Assembly (NCBI GenBank): GCA_963621145.1
Contig: CAVFDI010000017.1
Location: 1 to 28,350, forward strand
DNA length: 28,350 nucleotides
Reading direction: 5' to 3'
Origin: W0P28-013 sp963621145
GTDB taxonomy: Bacteria; Bacteroidota; Bacteroidia; Bacteroidales; Paludibacteraceae
A model generated the notes under the pieces. It was not told where the DNA came from. It saw only the letters and a list, made by a program, of their open reading frames with translations, and searched no databases. The translations under genes were made by a program, and so were the position numbers. Shown here piece after piece: positions 18,801-24,613 of this stretch (positions are counted from its first letter, which is position 1; the number at the start of each line of letters is the position of its first letter).

Positions 18801-19644
18801 CAAAACCCGACCAGCGGCGATTGTTCACAAACAGCTCGTCGATGTTCGAACTGTAGACCAATTCTACATCGTCCACATACAAGTTGTTGCCAGGATAAAG
18901 TCCGCTGTTAGCGCGGAAGTTGGGGTAGTTGCCTGCCGAAAAAATCACATTACACATCTCAGGCACATCGTTGCCCGTGTAGTAAATCGGCACACTTATC
19001 TGAGTCCATTCCGAGTAGGTTTTCTTCTCTTTCACCCAACCTTCGGCCACCTGCGTGGCATATTGGCTGGTGCTACATTTGTTGCCATCGAGGGCTTGGC
19101 GAATATCCGACTCCTCGTTGGTGTGACTAGTCGATGTACAACCGCCACTTTTGCCCGTGTACGAGGTGCCTTGGGCAGTGCCTTTCCACGAATAGAACAA
19201 AATGTGGTAATACTCTTTGTCGGTGTTGCCGCCAGTGCGTTTAATCCACACTTTCAGCGTGTCGGGGCGGTATTTGAAACTGATGCCACCATCGCAACCT
19301 GCCGTGGCTTCGCTCACTTTGGTAATGCCTTCGAGGTATGACCACGGCGAACCAAGAGCCATGTAGCCAGGTGCTGGCTCGGTAATGCCTGCTGCACCAA
19401 CCTCTTTGTCGGCTATGTAGGCACTCGAACCGCCATTGCGACCCTCTTTTTTGTACATGAAAGTGAATTGAAAACCGACTTGCGTAACGTTCGAACCGTG
19501 CCACGAAGCTAACTGTGCATCGCCGTTGAACGAACTGCTCCAATTTTCAAATCCTGAGTCGGGCAGTTGCTGCGCCACCGCTGTAAATGCCAACGCCAGC
19601 GCAAATATCATTGTTCCGTATCTTTTCATTTTTCTAGAATTCAT
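9835..19644 (-). CDS. Giant repeat surface protein, likely T9SS cargo
   Basis: A 3269-residue secreted or surface protein. A signal peptide (about 1-25, ending AFTAVAQQ) is followed by a PCMD-like beta domain (about 26-265; starts PDSGFENW, ends YVDDVELVY). By eye I count 15 cadherin-like beta-sandwich repeats of about 75-100 residues (about 268-1567). The pattern is L..I.VDG..L..FD....Y...LP.GTT..P.I, then Q, then ITVTAEDG...TY.I.F. A second PCMD-like domain (about 1569-1781, starting PNADFSNW) precedes 15 more repeats. The last 95 residues (from about 3175) resemble a type-A T9SS sorting domain (VAIAIFDTAGRLL, then IYVFY and KIVSRGKFIY). Adhesion or glycan binding is plausible; no catalytic motif was found. 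A second ATG at 19629 could be the real start. It lies 82 bp downstream of the 973-aa gene with no visible promoter between, so co-transcription is likely. Confidence 0.85.
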   Translation of the reverse strand: MNSRKMKRYGTMIFALALAFTAVAQQLPDSGFENWSSSFNGDAQLASWHGSNVTQVGFQFTFMYKKEGRNGGSSAYIADKEVGAAGITEPAPGYMALGSPWSYLEGITKVSEATAGCDGGISFKYRPDTLKVWIKRTGGNTDKEYYHILFYSWKGTAQGTSYTGKSGGCTSTSHTNEESDIRQALDGNKCSTSQYATQVAEGWVKEKKTYSEWTQISVPIYYTGNDVPEMCNVIFSAGNYPNFRANSGLYPGNNLYVDDVELVYSSNIDELFVNNRRWSGFDPTKNNGEEQTYALGLGATAIPDIFAKRGVGTLTNAKGTSATFSGRTLSGSEITIDKSKATVGGSPVVITVKSEDGKRTSTYKIKFVAEQSSNNRPASIAYTVGATSSALPNYNGYITSYSVELPYGTTQAPSVSATKGDDGQTISITQPTSATGTATVKVTAANGATNTYSIAFSIGKLSDNTLADIQVGGKSIAGFASTKNSYTVELPLGTTTLPKITYTSAYPDGAQTITATNNVTIADGNCSGTYNIAVKAPGNTTTRTYKLSFKITASTYCYLKSLKLDGTTIDGWDAEKNTYYQNLPLGTTALPAISYEKGDDYQTITTDASSISGIEGTYKITVTAASGAKYIYKIIFSAAKSSVSTLKAITIGGTLLTGFESDKFSYSYELPIGTTTLPTITCEKGDAYQSEPTIVSGGLSGTTRIIAKAQDGSTSTYTIVFSVKQASNTALGSLSVEGYNLAYNANQQEYSITLASGTTTLPNIVYTAADDWQTISMRKDGVQGDTKITVRAQSGATAVYIIHFSVEKSSNTALANIKIDGTALAKFHADTLQYAIELPSGTTELPMISPVKAESSQTATVVAGDVNGTTTITVTAENGDTRTYSLIFNVKRSSNRLLNMIYIDGAELAGFDPKVNKYSYLLDAAATACPEIKVDKNEGQSMSIVKPMLLGTAKITITPEVGDPNIYTILFTDRALNGNNRLQAITIDGVALSDFDAETFDYSLELSRTATLPTIGYTKGDDTQTVLMQSNGWNGTQIIVEAEDGTISTYTIAFARATSSDATLRSIELDGTLLAGFDAETTDYHYTLAADATKAPALTYTGNVEEQTYTVVEPLLTGTAQIVVTAPDGVTKRTYSIEYQKITPSDATIDGIEIDGTDVAGFAPEKGDYTVTTNSEMPAVTIDADGTQYIAVANSGLNGTQILVTAQDGTSKEYNIAYQVKKSDNATLSDLQLYDGNEYKSIAGFAPEVHEYTETLAWRTAAVPSINPVPAHEGQTIAIRYNSVDSTTTVHVVAENGIDASDYKIHFPVEKSSLTALENLTVDDANELIPDFNADVLLYTAKMPYGTTAVPAIHWELGKIDNQATDQRITLLDAGLRDTARITVTAENGDTRTYSIAFEVAESNEENLLQYYIIDGVGMSSEMEKEITLPYGTTAMPKITCVKKYDEQTVLIDNGGVYAPTTITVKANRKGVADAVYTIKPTIAQPQAQLTSISVNDVEIANFDPAKHQYVVSVDNDESSNAAIAYTFDNATATIDNEEVNTKRAKITVYGKDDNSSAVYTIYFFYEKDVIPNADFSNWEAAAITTSANKPTGWTVLADATAATEVKSSATIFGLPVGSLITKGTYTPGSEVTQSGDYTKLTTAYNKVIDGSIPGLMTLGEMSATLNDGSSTTSTFGGISFRNTPDQLSMRYNAVSQSNVNNISLKFSLNNGQYSKEFSDNNFSNTWKTAVMSFTDNTLENPSTMSIVINSAESDNASALKSNAASEMLVDWVKFAYNSKIAKIFVNGAETSGFKGKYDGDWIQAVKIDAELQGAPVLTFEGEVADQEYTYTYGDEQANCSGGYMTRVVNITAKAEDGTLSHYIVNLNRPFSKNATLAGIIVDGDTLKDFSATTTDYTIEVENGTRFMPDVMAIRSNMHQNILFHGDTITVTAEDGTTTREYHLKFVEKRSADATLANLAVEGHDLAFDAATEEYSISLAANEVLPEIRYTKQSDGQTVTLATGDTARINVVAENGIDTKEYRIIFDRAKAVTSGQLSNISVLGNQPFDQFDRATYDYHYSANERTATIFERIDATDTVAQTIWADSVVWEVRGSETHRYTLHFDRTPSNNANLGNILIDGTPLADFNDNVYEYTIESTEPMTIVAVQGETTQNIKATFTLNKQTASNAPQFAANAPSENYFAEAAFEVTAEDGTTKQTTVIRLRHTPSSDATLAAIELNSALLTTSATEYSADKAFDPATTDYNITLACGNPKVAEPVMPNITFRANHAGQTIKMEQNGLGEATIITVTAEDGTENIYTLNFVAEKSSNADLTSLAVNYVAISEFDANTLEYNVLLSSNEVPVVSYTADDLYQQQVELTVNSNSATLVVTAENGNTKTYTINFTKPAGSNNADLAQIEVDGAPIDGFSADKTNYTLMLPAGTEIRPDIVAVLGSEGQNVSISNNGTRETTNLVVTAADGTTTKTYSIYFDVELSDNDLLKMIYLDGDSLNTHQTNFAVDQDFAADVETYKVTLPVGTRQWPTIAPSESDSRGKGDKWQTISIATNETDAYNATSVITVTAEKGNSRTYTINFSVEKSAIDTLADILLNINEIEEHLSLEGTHYTADYAFSGKVNDYQLTWAVGSRDEVSVEFVRGDEYQSVEIRQQMSSLNSDAIIVVTAENGNQRTYTLHNTLLLSDADTLRTIFFDGLPYMQFDTHKTQYDSVMPYGTTVLPQITWEAGDEYQSVAKDSVFEGLNGHYTLTVTAENGSQTVYTFNFAVALSNNATLNNILIDGAGISNFDKDATDPISVSLPYGTDINNMAITYEMGDEGQTVTITRGENSATISVTAADGISTKEYTIVFDVRLADNASLANIFINAEALDSAATGFTTSETFASDDFEYYITLPYGTSELPAITWQTQLPEEAYKSVTLATEALVSDSLGTHGNAIISVVSQDEMQSNEYTLHFTVALSSNNKLKDLYFVDIIYPNFDPLFHPDTTAYDLLFDLGTTADEFPKIDNLRYEKGDQDQTVTAAYATETITCTDTTLTLTYEGTLSDGTVIAAGSTITVEAGDTLTTLIDNQSVILVTVTAQNGSVNIYVLTFEIEKSSNALLKDIIIDHKSLKDFEPTIFEYSYTIAKGATTIPTIEGIASDSLLQTVEYGEDRSDRFTQYIYCTAEDGTTQTYTIKFIESDINPGDAPTADDVCWTMIGDGLFKASTRRNNVAIAIFDTAGRLLTKLDVPLVDPNDDICDAGAAGRIIRIQRTGKTLIYVFYTNKKIVSRGKFIY

Positions 19645-19726
19645 TTTTGTTTTGATTTTTCAGCGAAAAGTCTGTCAAAAAACCGCACGAACCAATTTTA
19701 GTGCGTCAAACTTTTCATCTTTTCAA

Positions 19727-22648
19727 TTATTCCTCCACAATATTTATCGGAATTTCTACTTCAATAATATCGCAAAGTTCCTGATTTTCAGGAGTAAACA
19801 CGCCTTTCGCAATCCACAGACAAGCCTGCAATGTGGTTGGTGTGCTGTCGTCGAATTTCCACGTGCCAGCCACCGACGATTCTACGTGCACTTCCACATC
19901 GCTCAAAGCCACGGTTTCGCCTGCCGATACGGTTATTGGTCGCGTGGCGGCAAAAAATTCGGCTTGGGTTTTGCGCAAGGTTACAGTGTAGACCACCGTG
20001 TCGCTAGGCAGATTGTTGGCATCGCCCTCTTGCCAAGCGGCTATCACCAATTCAGTGCCGAGCGCAGCCACATTGGTGGCAATGTTCAGCGCATTGTCCG
20101 CACCAATGTTTGCGTAGGGTTTCCCCGAGCATTCGCGAATTTCGTAACTTACCGGCAGATTCGATGTGGCGCGCGCATCGAGCGTAATGCTGTCCATCAC
20201 GCCCAATGTCTCGTCCATTTGCCAAACAATGTGCTGTGGGCGACGGTTTACATTTATTGCCAACGAGTCGTGCGCAATGTCGTAGAGCGACTGGTTGTAC
20301 GGCCCAAATTCTACCTGATATTTCATGCCAGTACCGGCATTTGGCACAATGTTGCGGTTGGTCCAGTAGAAATCGCCCGCAATCTCGTCGCCCGCAATGG
20401 TCGTGGCTTTGCCGCCAATCAGTTCTACCTCGCTCAGGGTCTGACCATAGGTTATGTCGTTGCCAACGGTGGGTAGCGTCAGTTCGGGCAGACCTTTGAA
20501 AATGTGAATTCTGATGCTCAGCGGCGTGGCGTCGTTGTAGAATTCGCCGTCGCCAGCACAAGTTGCGGTGATGGTTACCGCGGTGTCGGCTTGCAGATAG
20601 ACCAACTTGCCATTTTCGTCGAGTTTCAAAATGGTCTCGTCTTCGATGGTGTAGGTTATCGGCAGGTGCGATGCGGAATTCTCCAAGTTCAGCCTCCAAG
20701 TCTGCGTGGTGGCGACCGAGTCGCGCAACGGCCAACTCAAGTTTTGGTCGCGCTTGCTCACTGTGGTGCTTATTGGAATGCGAATCTCGCCATCTTTTTC
20801 GTTCCTGATTATCAGTGTGTTAACATCACTTTCGATGGTCGATGGCGTGTATTTCAGCGTGATGACTGCTTTGCCATATTCGCCGCAATCGCCAGTGCCA
20901 ATGGTTTGTGGCGATACCGAAAATTCGTCATTCTCGCTTTCCAACGACACGCTCAACTCTTCTTGCAAATTGCTGTAATTCACCACAATCTCTCGGCTCG
21001 TGGTGGTTTTGTACTGCGCATCGATGCTCACGCTCTCTTTATCAGCCTCCACAAAATGGGCGCGCGTAACTTGAATGTTTTTGAACACCTTTTTGCCTGT
21101 AGCACCCGTTTCGGTAAAGAGTTGTATCTTGGTCGCTCGGCGATCCAAATCGAATGATCCAAAATGGTAATAAGTGTTTTTTTGGCCAAATTTGCAGGTG
21201 TCAATTTTTCCGCTCCACGACCCATTAATGTACTGTTTCACATAGAGGTCGCCGCCCCAAAATAGCACAATGTCTTCGCACTTGGCATCGAACGAGAGTT
21301 GCCCAGCGGGACTGCCGTCGAGCATGTACTCGTGACTGCTGATGGTCGAAAACGATTGCTCGTTGCTTTCGTCGCATACAAACGGTTCGTCCAAGCAACT
21401 GGCGTTCGGGTCGCGCACACGCAGCATCTTGGTCATGGTGGCGGTGGCATATTCTGTCTCGCCATCGCTTGCCGTGGCTCTGATGATGGCGGTGCCAGCG
21501 TTACTGGTCGAAATGGTCAGCACACCTTCTGCCGAAAGCGACGAAATCACTCCGCTCGCATTGTCCACTATCTCGTAGGTGATTGGCACGCCTGCGCTCG
21601 ATGTGGCGTTGAGCGTTATCGGGCCTTCGCCCCATTTCAGGCTCAATTTCTGCTCCCAACTGATTTTTTGCGTCTTCAGATGGGTAACATGCAGTCGCAG
21701 TGTGTCGCGAATCTCTTCAGTTTGGTCGTCGCCCGCTTGATAGGCAATTATCTCGGCATCGCCCTCTGCCACAGCGGTCAGAGTGCCGTTCTCGACTTTC
21801 AAAATGTTCTGGTCGCTCGATTTTAATTCGGTCAGTGCTAAGCCGCTCGTTGCGTATGCAAACGGGTCGCTGCTCGAACCAATCACTTCGCCCATCGATA
21901 GCATGGTGACGCTCTCGTCCCACCACGCAATCTGCTGCTCTTCGCCTTTGGCCACGCCCGTCAGGGTTACGCTCGCTTTTTGCGTTCCCGATTCTGAAAT
22001 GACCACTGTTGCGCTATACGCCCCCTTTTTCGTTGGCGAAAATTCTACGCCAATCTCCTCCGTGCCATAGTTGCAAGTGCTCGAACTGATGGTTGATTTC
22101 GTTATCGAAAAGGCATCGCCCTCGAGTGCCAACGTCAGTGGTGAAACATTGCTCCAAGCCACTGTAAATTTGGCATCGGTCGACGAACCGCCCACCTTCA
22201 CCGTGCCGCAGTTCACCGTCGTTGCCGATGGCTCAACATAGGTCGCTTGGGTGACTTTGATGTTTGTAATTTTTCGACTATAAGTACCTGAATTCTCAAA
22301 TTTTACTCCTTTCGCTTTTCTTGACAGGTTAGTCGAAAAAGATTTGTAGGAATTTTTTTCTAAGCTTCCAGGCTCAATAGAGTATATTTTTTTCCACTCG
22401 CCATTTGTATACTCGTAGATGTTCAAATTACCTATTGCTGTTTTCATGGTTTTGCATGCATCAAAGCTGACAGAAAGTGCCACATCATCAGCATTCCATG
22501 TGAATTCTTTTGTCTCGTTTAGTCCTATCGTCACATCGGAGCCTGTTGTAAGGTAGCATTCTCCGTAAGTGTTTGTAACACAAGAAAAAAGAATGATGGT
22601 TAAAAGCAGCGGTCTACAAACAAATTTTTTTAGAGTTTGTTGTTTCAT
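19727..22648 (-). CDS. Large exported protein with duplicated beta modules
   Basis: A 973-residue exported protein of unknown function. A hydrophobic leader (residues 1-30) contains LFSC, a possible but imperfect lipobox; cleavage after NTYG is the alternative. Residues about 30-140 form a lectin- or PCMD-like beta module ending KITNIKVTQATYVEP. An ASH/choice-of-anchor-D-like domain follows (about 142-232, with CGTVKVGGSS and VEFSPTKKGAYSATV), then Ig-like segments (SLSAEGVLTIS, GTAIIRATASDG). The same pair recurs at about 422-535 and 535-630 (KNIQVTRAHFVEADKESVSID, then LKYTPS). The C-terminus has more Ig-like modules and no recognisable T9SS tail. The frame is open to 22723, but the added residues are unlike a signal peptide, so ATG 22648 was chosen. 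It is probably the first gene of an operon with the giant protein downstream. Confidence 0.8.
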   Translation of the reverse strand: MKQQTLKKFVCRPLLLTIILFSCVTNTYGECYLTTGSDVTIGLNETKEFTWNADDVALSVSFDACKTMKTAIGNLNIYEYTNGEWKKIYSIEPGSLEKNSYKSFSTNLSRKAKGVKFENSGTYSRKITNIKVTQATYVEPSATTVNCGTVKVGGSSTDAKFTVAWSNVSPLTLALEGDAFSITKSTISSSTCNYGTEEIGVEFSPTKKGAYSATVVISESGTQKASVTLTGVAKGEEQQIAWWDESVTMLSMGEVIGSSSDPFAYATSGLALTELKSSDQNILKVENGTLTAVAEGDAEIIAYQAGDDQTEEIRDTLRLHVTHLKTQKISWEQKLSLKWGEGPITLNATSSAGVPITYEIVDNASGVISSLSAEGVLTISTSNAGTAIIRATASDGETEYATATMTKMLRVRDPNASCLDEPFVCDESNEQSFSTISSHEYMLDGSPAGQLSFDAKCEDIVLFWGGDLYVKQYINGSWSGKIDTCKFGQKNTYYHFGSFDLDRRATKIQLFTETGATGKKVFKNIQVTRAHFVEADKESVSIDAQYKTTTSREIVVNYSNLQEELSVSLESENDEFSVSPQTIGTGDCGEYGKAVITLKYTPSTIESDVNTLIIRNEKDGEIRIPISTTVSKRDQNLSWPLRDSVATTQTWRLNLENSASHLPITYTIEDETILKLDENGKLVYLQADTAVTITATCAGDGEFYNDATPLSIRIHIFKGLPELTLPTVGNDITYGQTLSEVELIGGKATTIAGDEIAGDFYWTNRNIVPNAGTGMKYQVEFGPYNQSLYDIAHDSLAINVNRRPQHIVWQMDETLGVMDSITLDARATSNLPVSYEIRECSGKPYANIGADNALNIATNVAALGTELVIAAWQEGDANNLPSDTVVYTVTLRKTQAEFFAATRPITVSAGETVALSDVEVHVESSVAGTWKFDDSTPTTLQACLWIAKGVFTPENQELCDIIEVEIPINIVEE

Positions 22649-22687
22649 GTCATTTGTTTTTTTGTTTGGAAAAATCTCTCGTACTCT

Positions 22688-22705
22688 CGTGTACGCGTGC
22701 GCGCG
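22688..22705. other. Alternating purine-pyrimidine tract
   Basis: Eighteen consecutive bases alternate strictly between pyrimidine and purine, mostly CG and TG/CA steps. Such tracts can adopt left-handed DNA under negative supercoiling. It lies about 40 bp upstream of the 973-aa gene, within its probable leader or promoter region. Confidence 0.6.
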
Positions 22706-22733
22706 AGGTTTGCATACGCACAAAACGGCAAAG

Positions 22734-22756
22734 CCTAACGCATTGGGTGCGTTAGG
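22734..22756 (-). terminator. Hairpin after the small minus-strand gene
   Basis: A perfect 8-bp stem, CCTAACGC with GCGTTAGG, encloses a 7-nt loop. On the minus strand it follows the stop codon of the 22777 gene by about 20 bp, and CTTTGCCGTTTTG comes after it. The T tract is interrupted, so termination is plausible rather than certain. A 10-bp direct repeat, GCATTGGGTG (22740-22749 and 22760-22769), overlaps it. Confidence 0.45.
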
Positions 22757-22776
22757 TGTGCATTGGGTGGGCTTTT

Positions 22777-23142
22777 TTAGCCCGAGTAGAGAGCGATTCG
22801 GAGCCTATGGCGCTGCGGCAGATCTTTGGCCGCCTCCATCAAAGCACGCAAATTGGCCTCGTTGGTGGCTGCAAAAGCATCGCGAAGGGTGCGCACATGG
22901 CGCTCGCAGCAGGCTCGCAATCGGAAGTAAATAGTGCGGATATCGGGCGCAATGGCATTCTTTACAGGTGCTGCAACATCGGTATCGACCACCTCGTAGC
23001 GACTTTGAGCATTGCTGCTCCTGGCCACGGTGCAGAACATCTCGTCGCGCAACGTAACGAATCCCGCCCAAAAGAACCAATAAATCAGTCCTTTGTAAAG
23101 GTTTATGATGGCATTTTTGAGTAAACGTAATACCATAGGCAT
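22777..23142 (-). CDS. Small hypothetical protein with one hydrophobic segment
   Basis: I do not recognise this protein. From the start used here it has 121 residues. It begins MPMVLRLLKNAIINLYKGLI, has a hydrophobic aromatic stretch (IYWFFWAGFV), and continues with a soluble, Arg-rich, probably helical region (IYFRLRACCERHVRTLRDAF) to the end. A promoter (TTTG and TATCTTTG on the minus strand at 23157-23191) would start transcription near 23150. That rules out the upstream ATG at 23169 and favours 23142 or 23136. A hairpin follows the stop. These flanking signals make it more likely to be a real gene than a chance frame. An overlapping plus-strand frame exists but has no supporting signals. 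Confidence 0.5.
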   Translation of the reverse strand: MPMVLRLLKNAIINLYKGLIYWFFWAGFVTLRDEMFCTVARSSNAQSRYEVVDTDVAAPVKNAIAPDIRTIYFRLRACCERHVRTLRDAFAATNEANLRALMEAAKDLPQRHRLRIALYSG

Positions 23143-23156
23143 TGTCTTTACGGCTG

Positions 23157-23191
23157 CAAAGATAAGCATTTTATTTCATACAGCGGTCAAA
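23157..23191 (-). promoter_or_regulatory. Putative promoter of the small hypothetical gene
   Basis: Minus-strand TTTG (23188-23191) and TATCTTTG (23157-23164) are separated by 23 bp, the same spacing as the proposed B12-operon promoter. Transcription would begin near 23150. Confidence 0.55.
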
Positions 23192-23315
23192 AATGTTGCA
23201 TTTCTTAATCCGTAAAATAACAACTGCTTGAAAATCAGCGAGTTTAAAATGTTAATTCTGTGAAATTGTGTTAATACAAGGCGTTATTTTTGCTCTTTTA
23301 TGGGGCGTAAATTCT

Positions 23316-23335
23316 ACTTTTTTGCGAAAAAAAGT
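23316..23335 (-). terminator. A/T-rich hairpin after the HAD phosphatase gene
   Basis: ACTTTTTT and AAAAAAGT form a hairpin around GCG with one extra A. It lies about 66 bp beyond the stop of the phosphatase gene. The T tract is part of the stem rather than after it, so it is a weak terminator candidate. The rest of 23192-23400 is A/T-rich with no gene seen. Confidence 0.25.
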
Positions 23336-23400
23336 CGTGTTTTTTTGAATGGAGAGTAGTGGGGAGTAAAGAATATGGGCAAAAGACACTGAACCGCGGA

Positions 23401-24066
23401 CTATTTTCCCCTTTCAGTGGTGGCAAGTGGGAGTATCTCTTCCGCCTTGTCGACAATGTGGGCAGGTTTCATTTGTTCCAACTCCGTGCGCGGACGGAAA
23501 CCCCAAGTTACGCCAACTGCCTCGACTTCAGCGTTTTGCGCAGTCTGCATGTCGGTGCCAGAATCGCCCACATAGAGCGCATCGCTTTTTTGGCAATTGG
23601 TACGCTGCAAAATGTCGAAAACCACCTGTGGATCGGGCTTAAGCGGCACACCATCGCGCTGACCGAACACTGCTACAAAATCAATCTCAGGAAAATAATG
23701 GCGCACCAAACGTTCGGTGGCGGCTTGGTATTTGTTCGATGCTACGGCTATTTTTACGCCTCTGGCTTGCAGATTTTTGAGCAACAACTCGATGCCTTCG
23801 TACGGGCGCGTGTGGTCGCAGTTGTGTCGACCATAGAATGGTAAAAACTGTTCGCGTATGCAGCTGATATTCAGCGGATTACGTTCGTTTTCTGGCAGTG
23901 CGCGCTCGAAAAGTTTGTTGATGCCGTTGCCCACAAAATTTTTGTATTCCGCCAAATCGTGCGTCGGAAAATGGCACTGCTCGAGCGCAAAATTAGTAGC
24001 CACACCAAGGTCGGCAATGGTGTTGAGCAACGTGCCATCGAGGTCGAAAATCACTAATTTTTTCAT
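23401..24066 (-). CDS. gph: HAD hydrolase, phosphoglycolate phosphatase-like
   Basis: Cytoplasmic HAD-superfamily phosphatase of 221 residues, most like phosphoglycolate phosphatase, which clears 2-phosphoglycolate arising from DNA repair or oxidation. Motif I is FDLDGT (Asp8 nucleophile, Asp10 acid/base), motif II ends in Ser110 (VASNK), motif III Lys143 is in LKPDP, and motif IV is VGDSGTDM (Asp168, Asp172). A helical cap (about 15-85) follows motif I, as in subfamily I. Substrate specificity among Gph, PgmB and pyrophosphatase (PpaX) types cannot be told from the sequence, so the symbol is tentative. It is divergent from aroQ across 100 bp. A TAATTTTG box lies only 5 bp before the start codon, suggesting a very short or absent 5' leader. 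Confidence 0.85.
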   Translation of the reverse strand: MKKLVIFDLDGTLLNTIADLGVATNFALEQCHFPTHDLAEYKNFVGNGINKLFERALPENERNPLNISCIREQFLPFYGRHNCDHTRPYEGIELLLKNLQARGVKIAVASNKYQAATERLVRHYFPEIDFVAVFGQRDGVPLKPDPQVVFDILQRTNCQKSDALYVGDSGTDMQTAQNAEVEAVGVTWGFRPRTELEQMKPAHIVDKAEEILPLATTERGK

Positions 24067-24070
24067 GCCG

Positions 24071-24078
24071 CAAAATTA
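24071..24078 (-). promoter_or_regulatory. Putative -7 box of the HAD phosphatase gene
   Basis: Minus-strand TAATTTTG matches TAnnTTTG and ends 4 bp before the ATG at 24066, implying transcription starting at or next to the start codon. No TTTG is seen at the expected upstream distance. Confidence 0.35.
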
Positions 24079-24102
24079 GATTTTTTCGCTGAAAAAATGG
24101 GG

Positions 24103-24135
24103 TTTGCAAGGGTGCGAAAATTTTTTGTAACTTTG
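24103..24135 (+). promoter_or_regulatory. Putative promoter of aroQ
   Basis: TTTG at 24103-24106 and TAACTTTG at 24128-24135 are separated by 21 bp, the best match to the Bacteroidota promoter consensus in the window. Transcription would start near 24141, giving a short leader of about 26 nt before aroQ. Confidence 0.72.
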
Positions 24136-24166
24136 TCGTTTGATTTTTCCCCATAAAAAAACAGTC

Positions 24167-24592
24167 ATGAAAATTGCCATTATCAACGGACCAAACCTGA
24201 ATTTGCTTGGTCTGCGCGAACCCGAAATATACGGCTCGCAGGGCTTCGACGAGTGCTACGATGCACTTAGCCGACGCTATCCAAAGGTGGAATTTAGCTT
24301 TTTCCAGTCGAATGTGGAGGGCGAGTTGATCGACGAAATTCAGCGCGCAGGCTTCGAGTGCGACGGCATTGTGCTGAACGCGGGCGGCTATTCGCACACT
24401 TCGGTGGCCATTGCCGATGCGGTGGCTGCGGTGGCGGTGCCGACCATCGAGGTGCATATCAGCAACATTTTTAAGCGCGAAGAGGTGCGCCACACATCGC
24501 TGCTTTCGGCGGCTGCGGCTGGCATCATCGTTGGCTTGGGACTCGATGTCTACCGCTTGGCTGTGGAGGCGTTGATTGGGAAAAATCGTTGA
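24167..24592 (+). CDS. aroQ: 3-dehydroquinate dehydratase, type II
   Basis: Third step of the shikimate pathway: removes water from 3-dehydroquinate to give 3-dehydroshikimate, as a dodecameric cytoplasmic enzyme. The 141-residue length is typical. Conserved features are NGPNLNLLGLREPEIYG (residues 7-23, with catalytic Tyr22 and Arg17), SNVEGELI, NAGGYSHTSVA (Asn71), the catalytic histidine in EVHISN (His97) and REEVRHTS (Arg108, His109). The start directly opens the first strand. A strong promoter lies just upstream. A TonB-dependent receptor gene starts 22 bp downstream on the same strand, an unusual partner for a biosynthetic gene. Confidence 0.96.
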   Translation: MKIAIINGPNLNLLGLREPEIYGSQGFDECYDALSRRYPKVEFSFFQSNVEGELIDEIQRAGFECDGIVLNAGGYSHTSVAIADAVAAVAVPTIEVHISNIFKREEVRHTSLLSAAAAGIIVGLGLDVYRLAVEALIGKNR

Positions 24593-24613
24593 ATTGTTGA
24601 ATCGTTTGGGGTG

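Noticed and set aside
19727..19900. T9SS sorting domain at the end of the 973-aa protein
   Set aside because: The last residues (IIEVEIPINIVEE) lack the GR-L / K-I-V pattern seen at the end of the giant protein.
22756..23124. 122-codon plus-strand frame opposite the small hypothetical gene
   Set aside because: It has no promoter box upstream and no terminator, and its product lacks any pattern. The minus-strand frame has both flanking signals.
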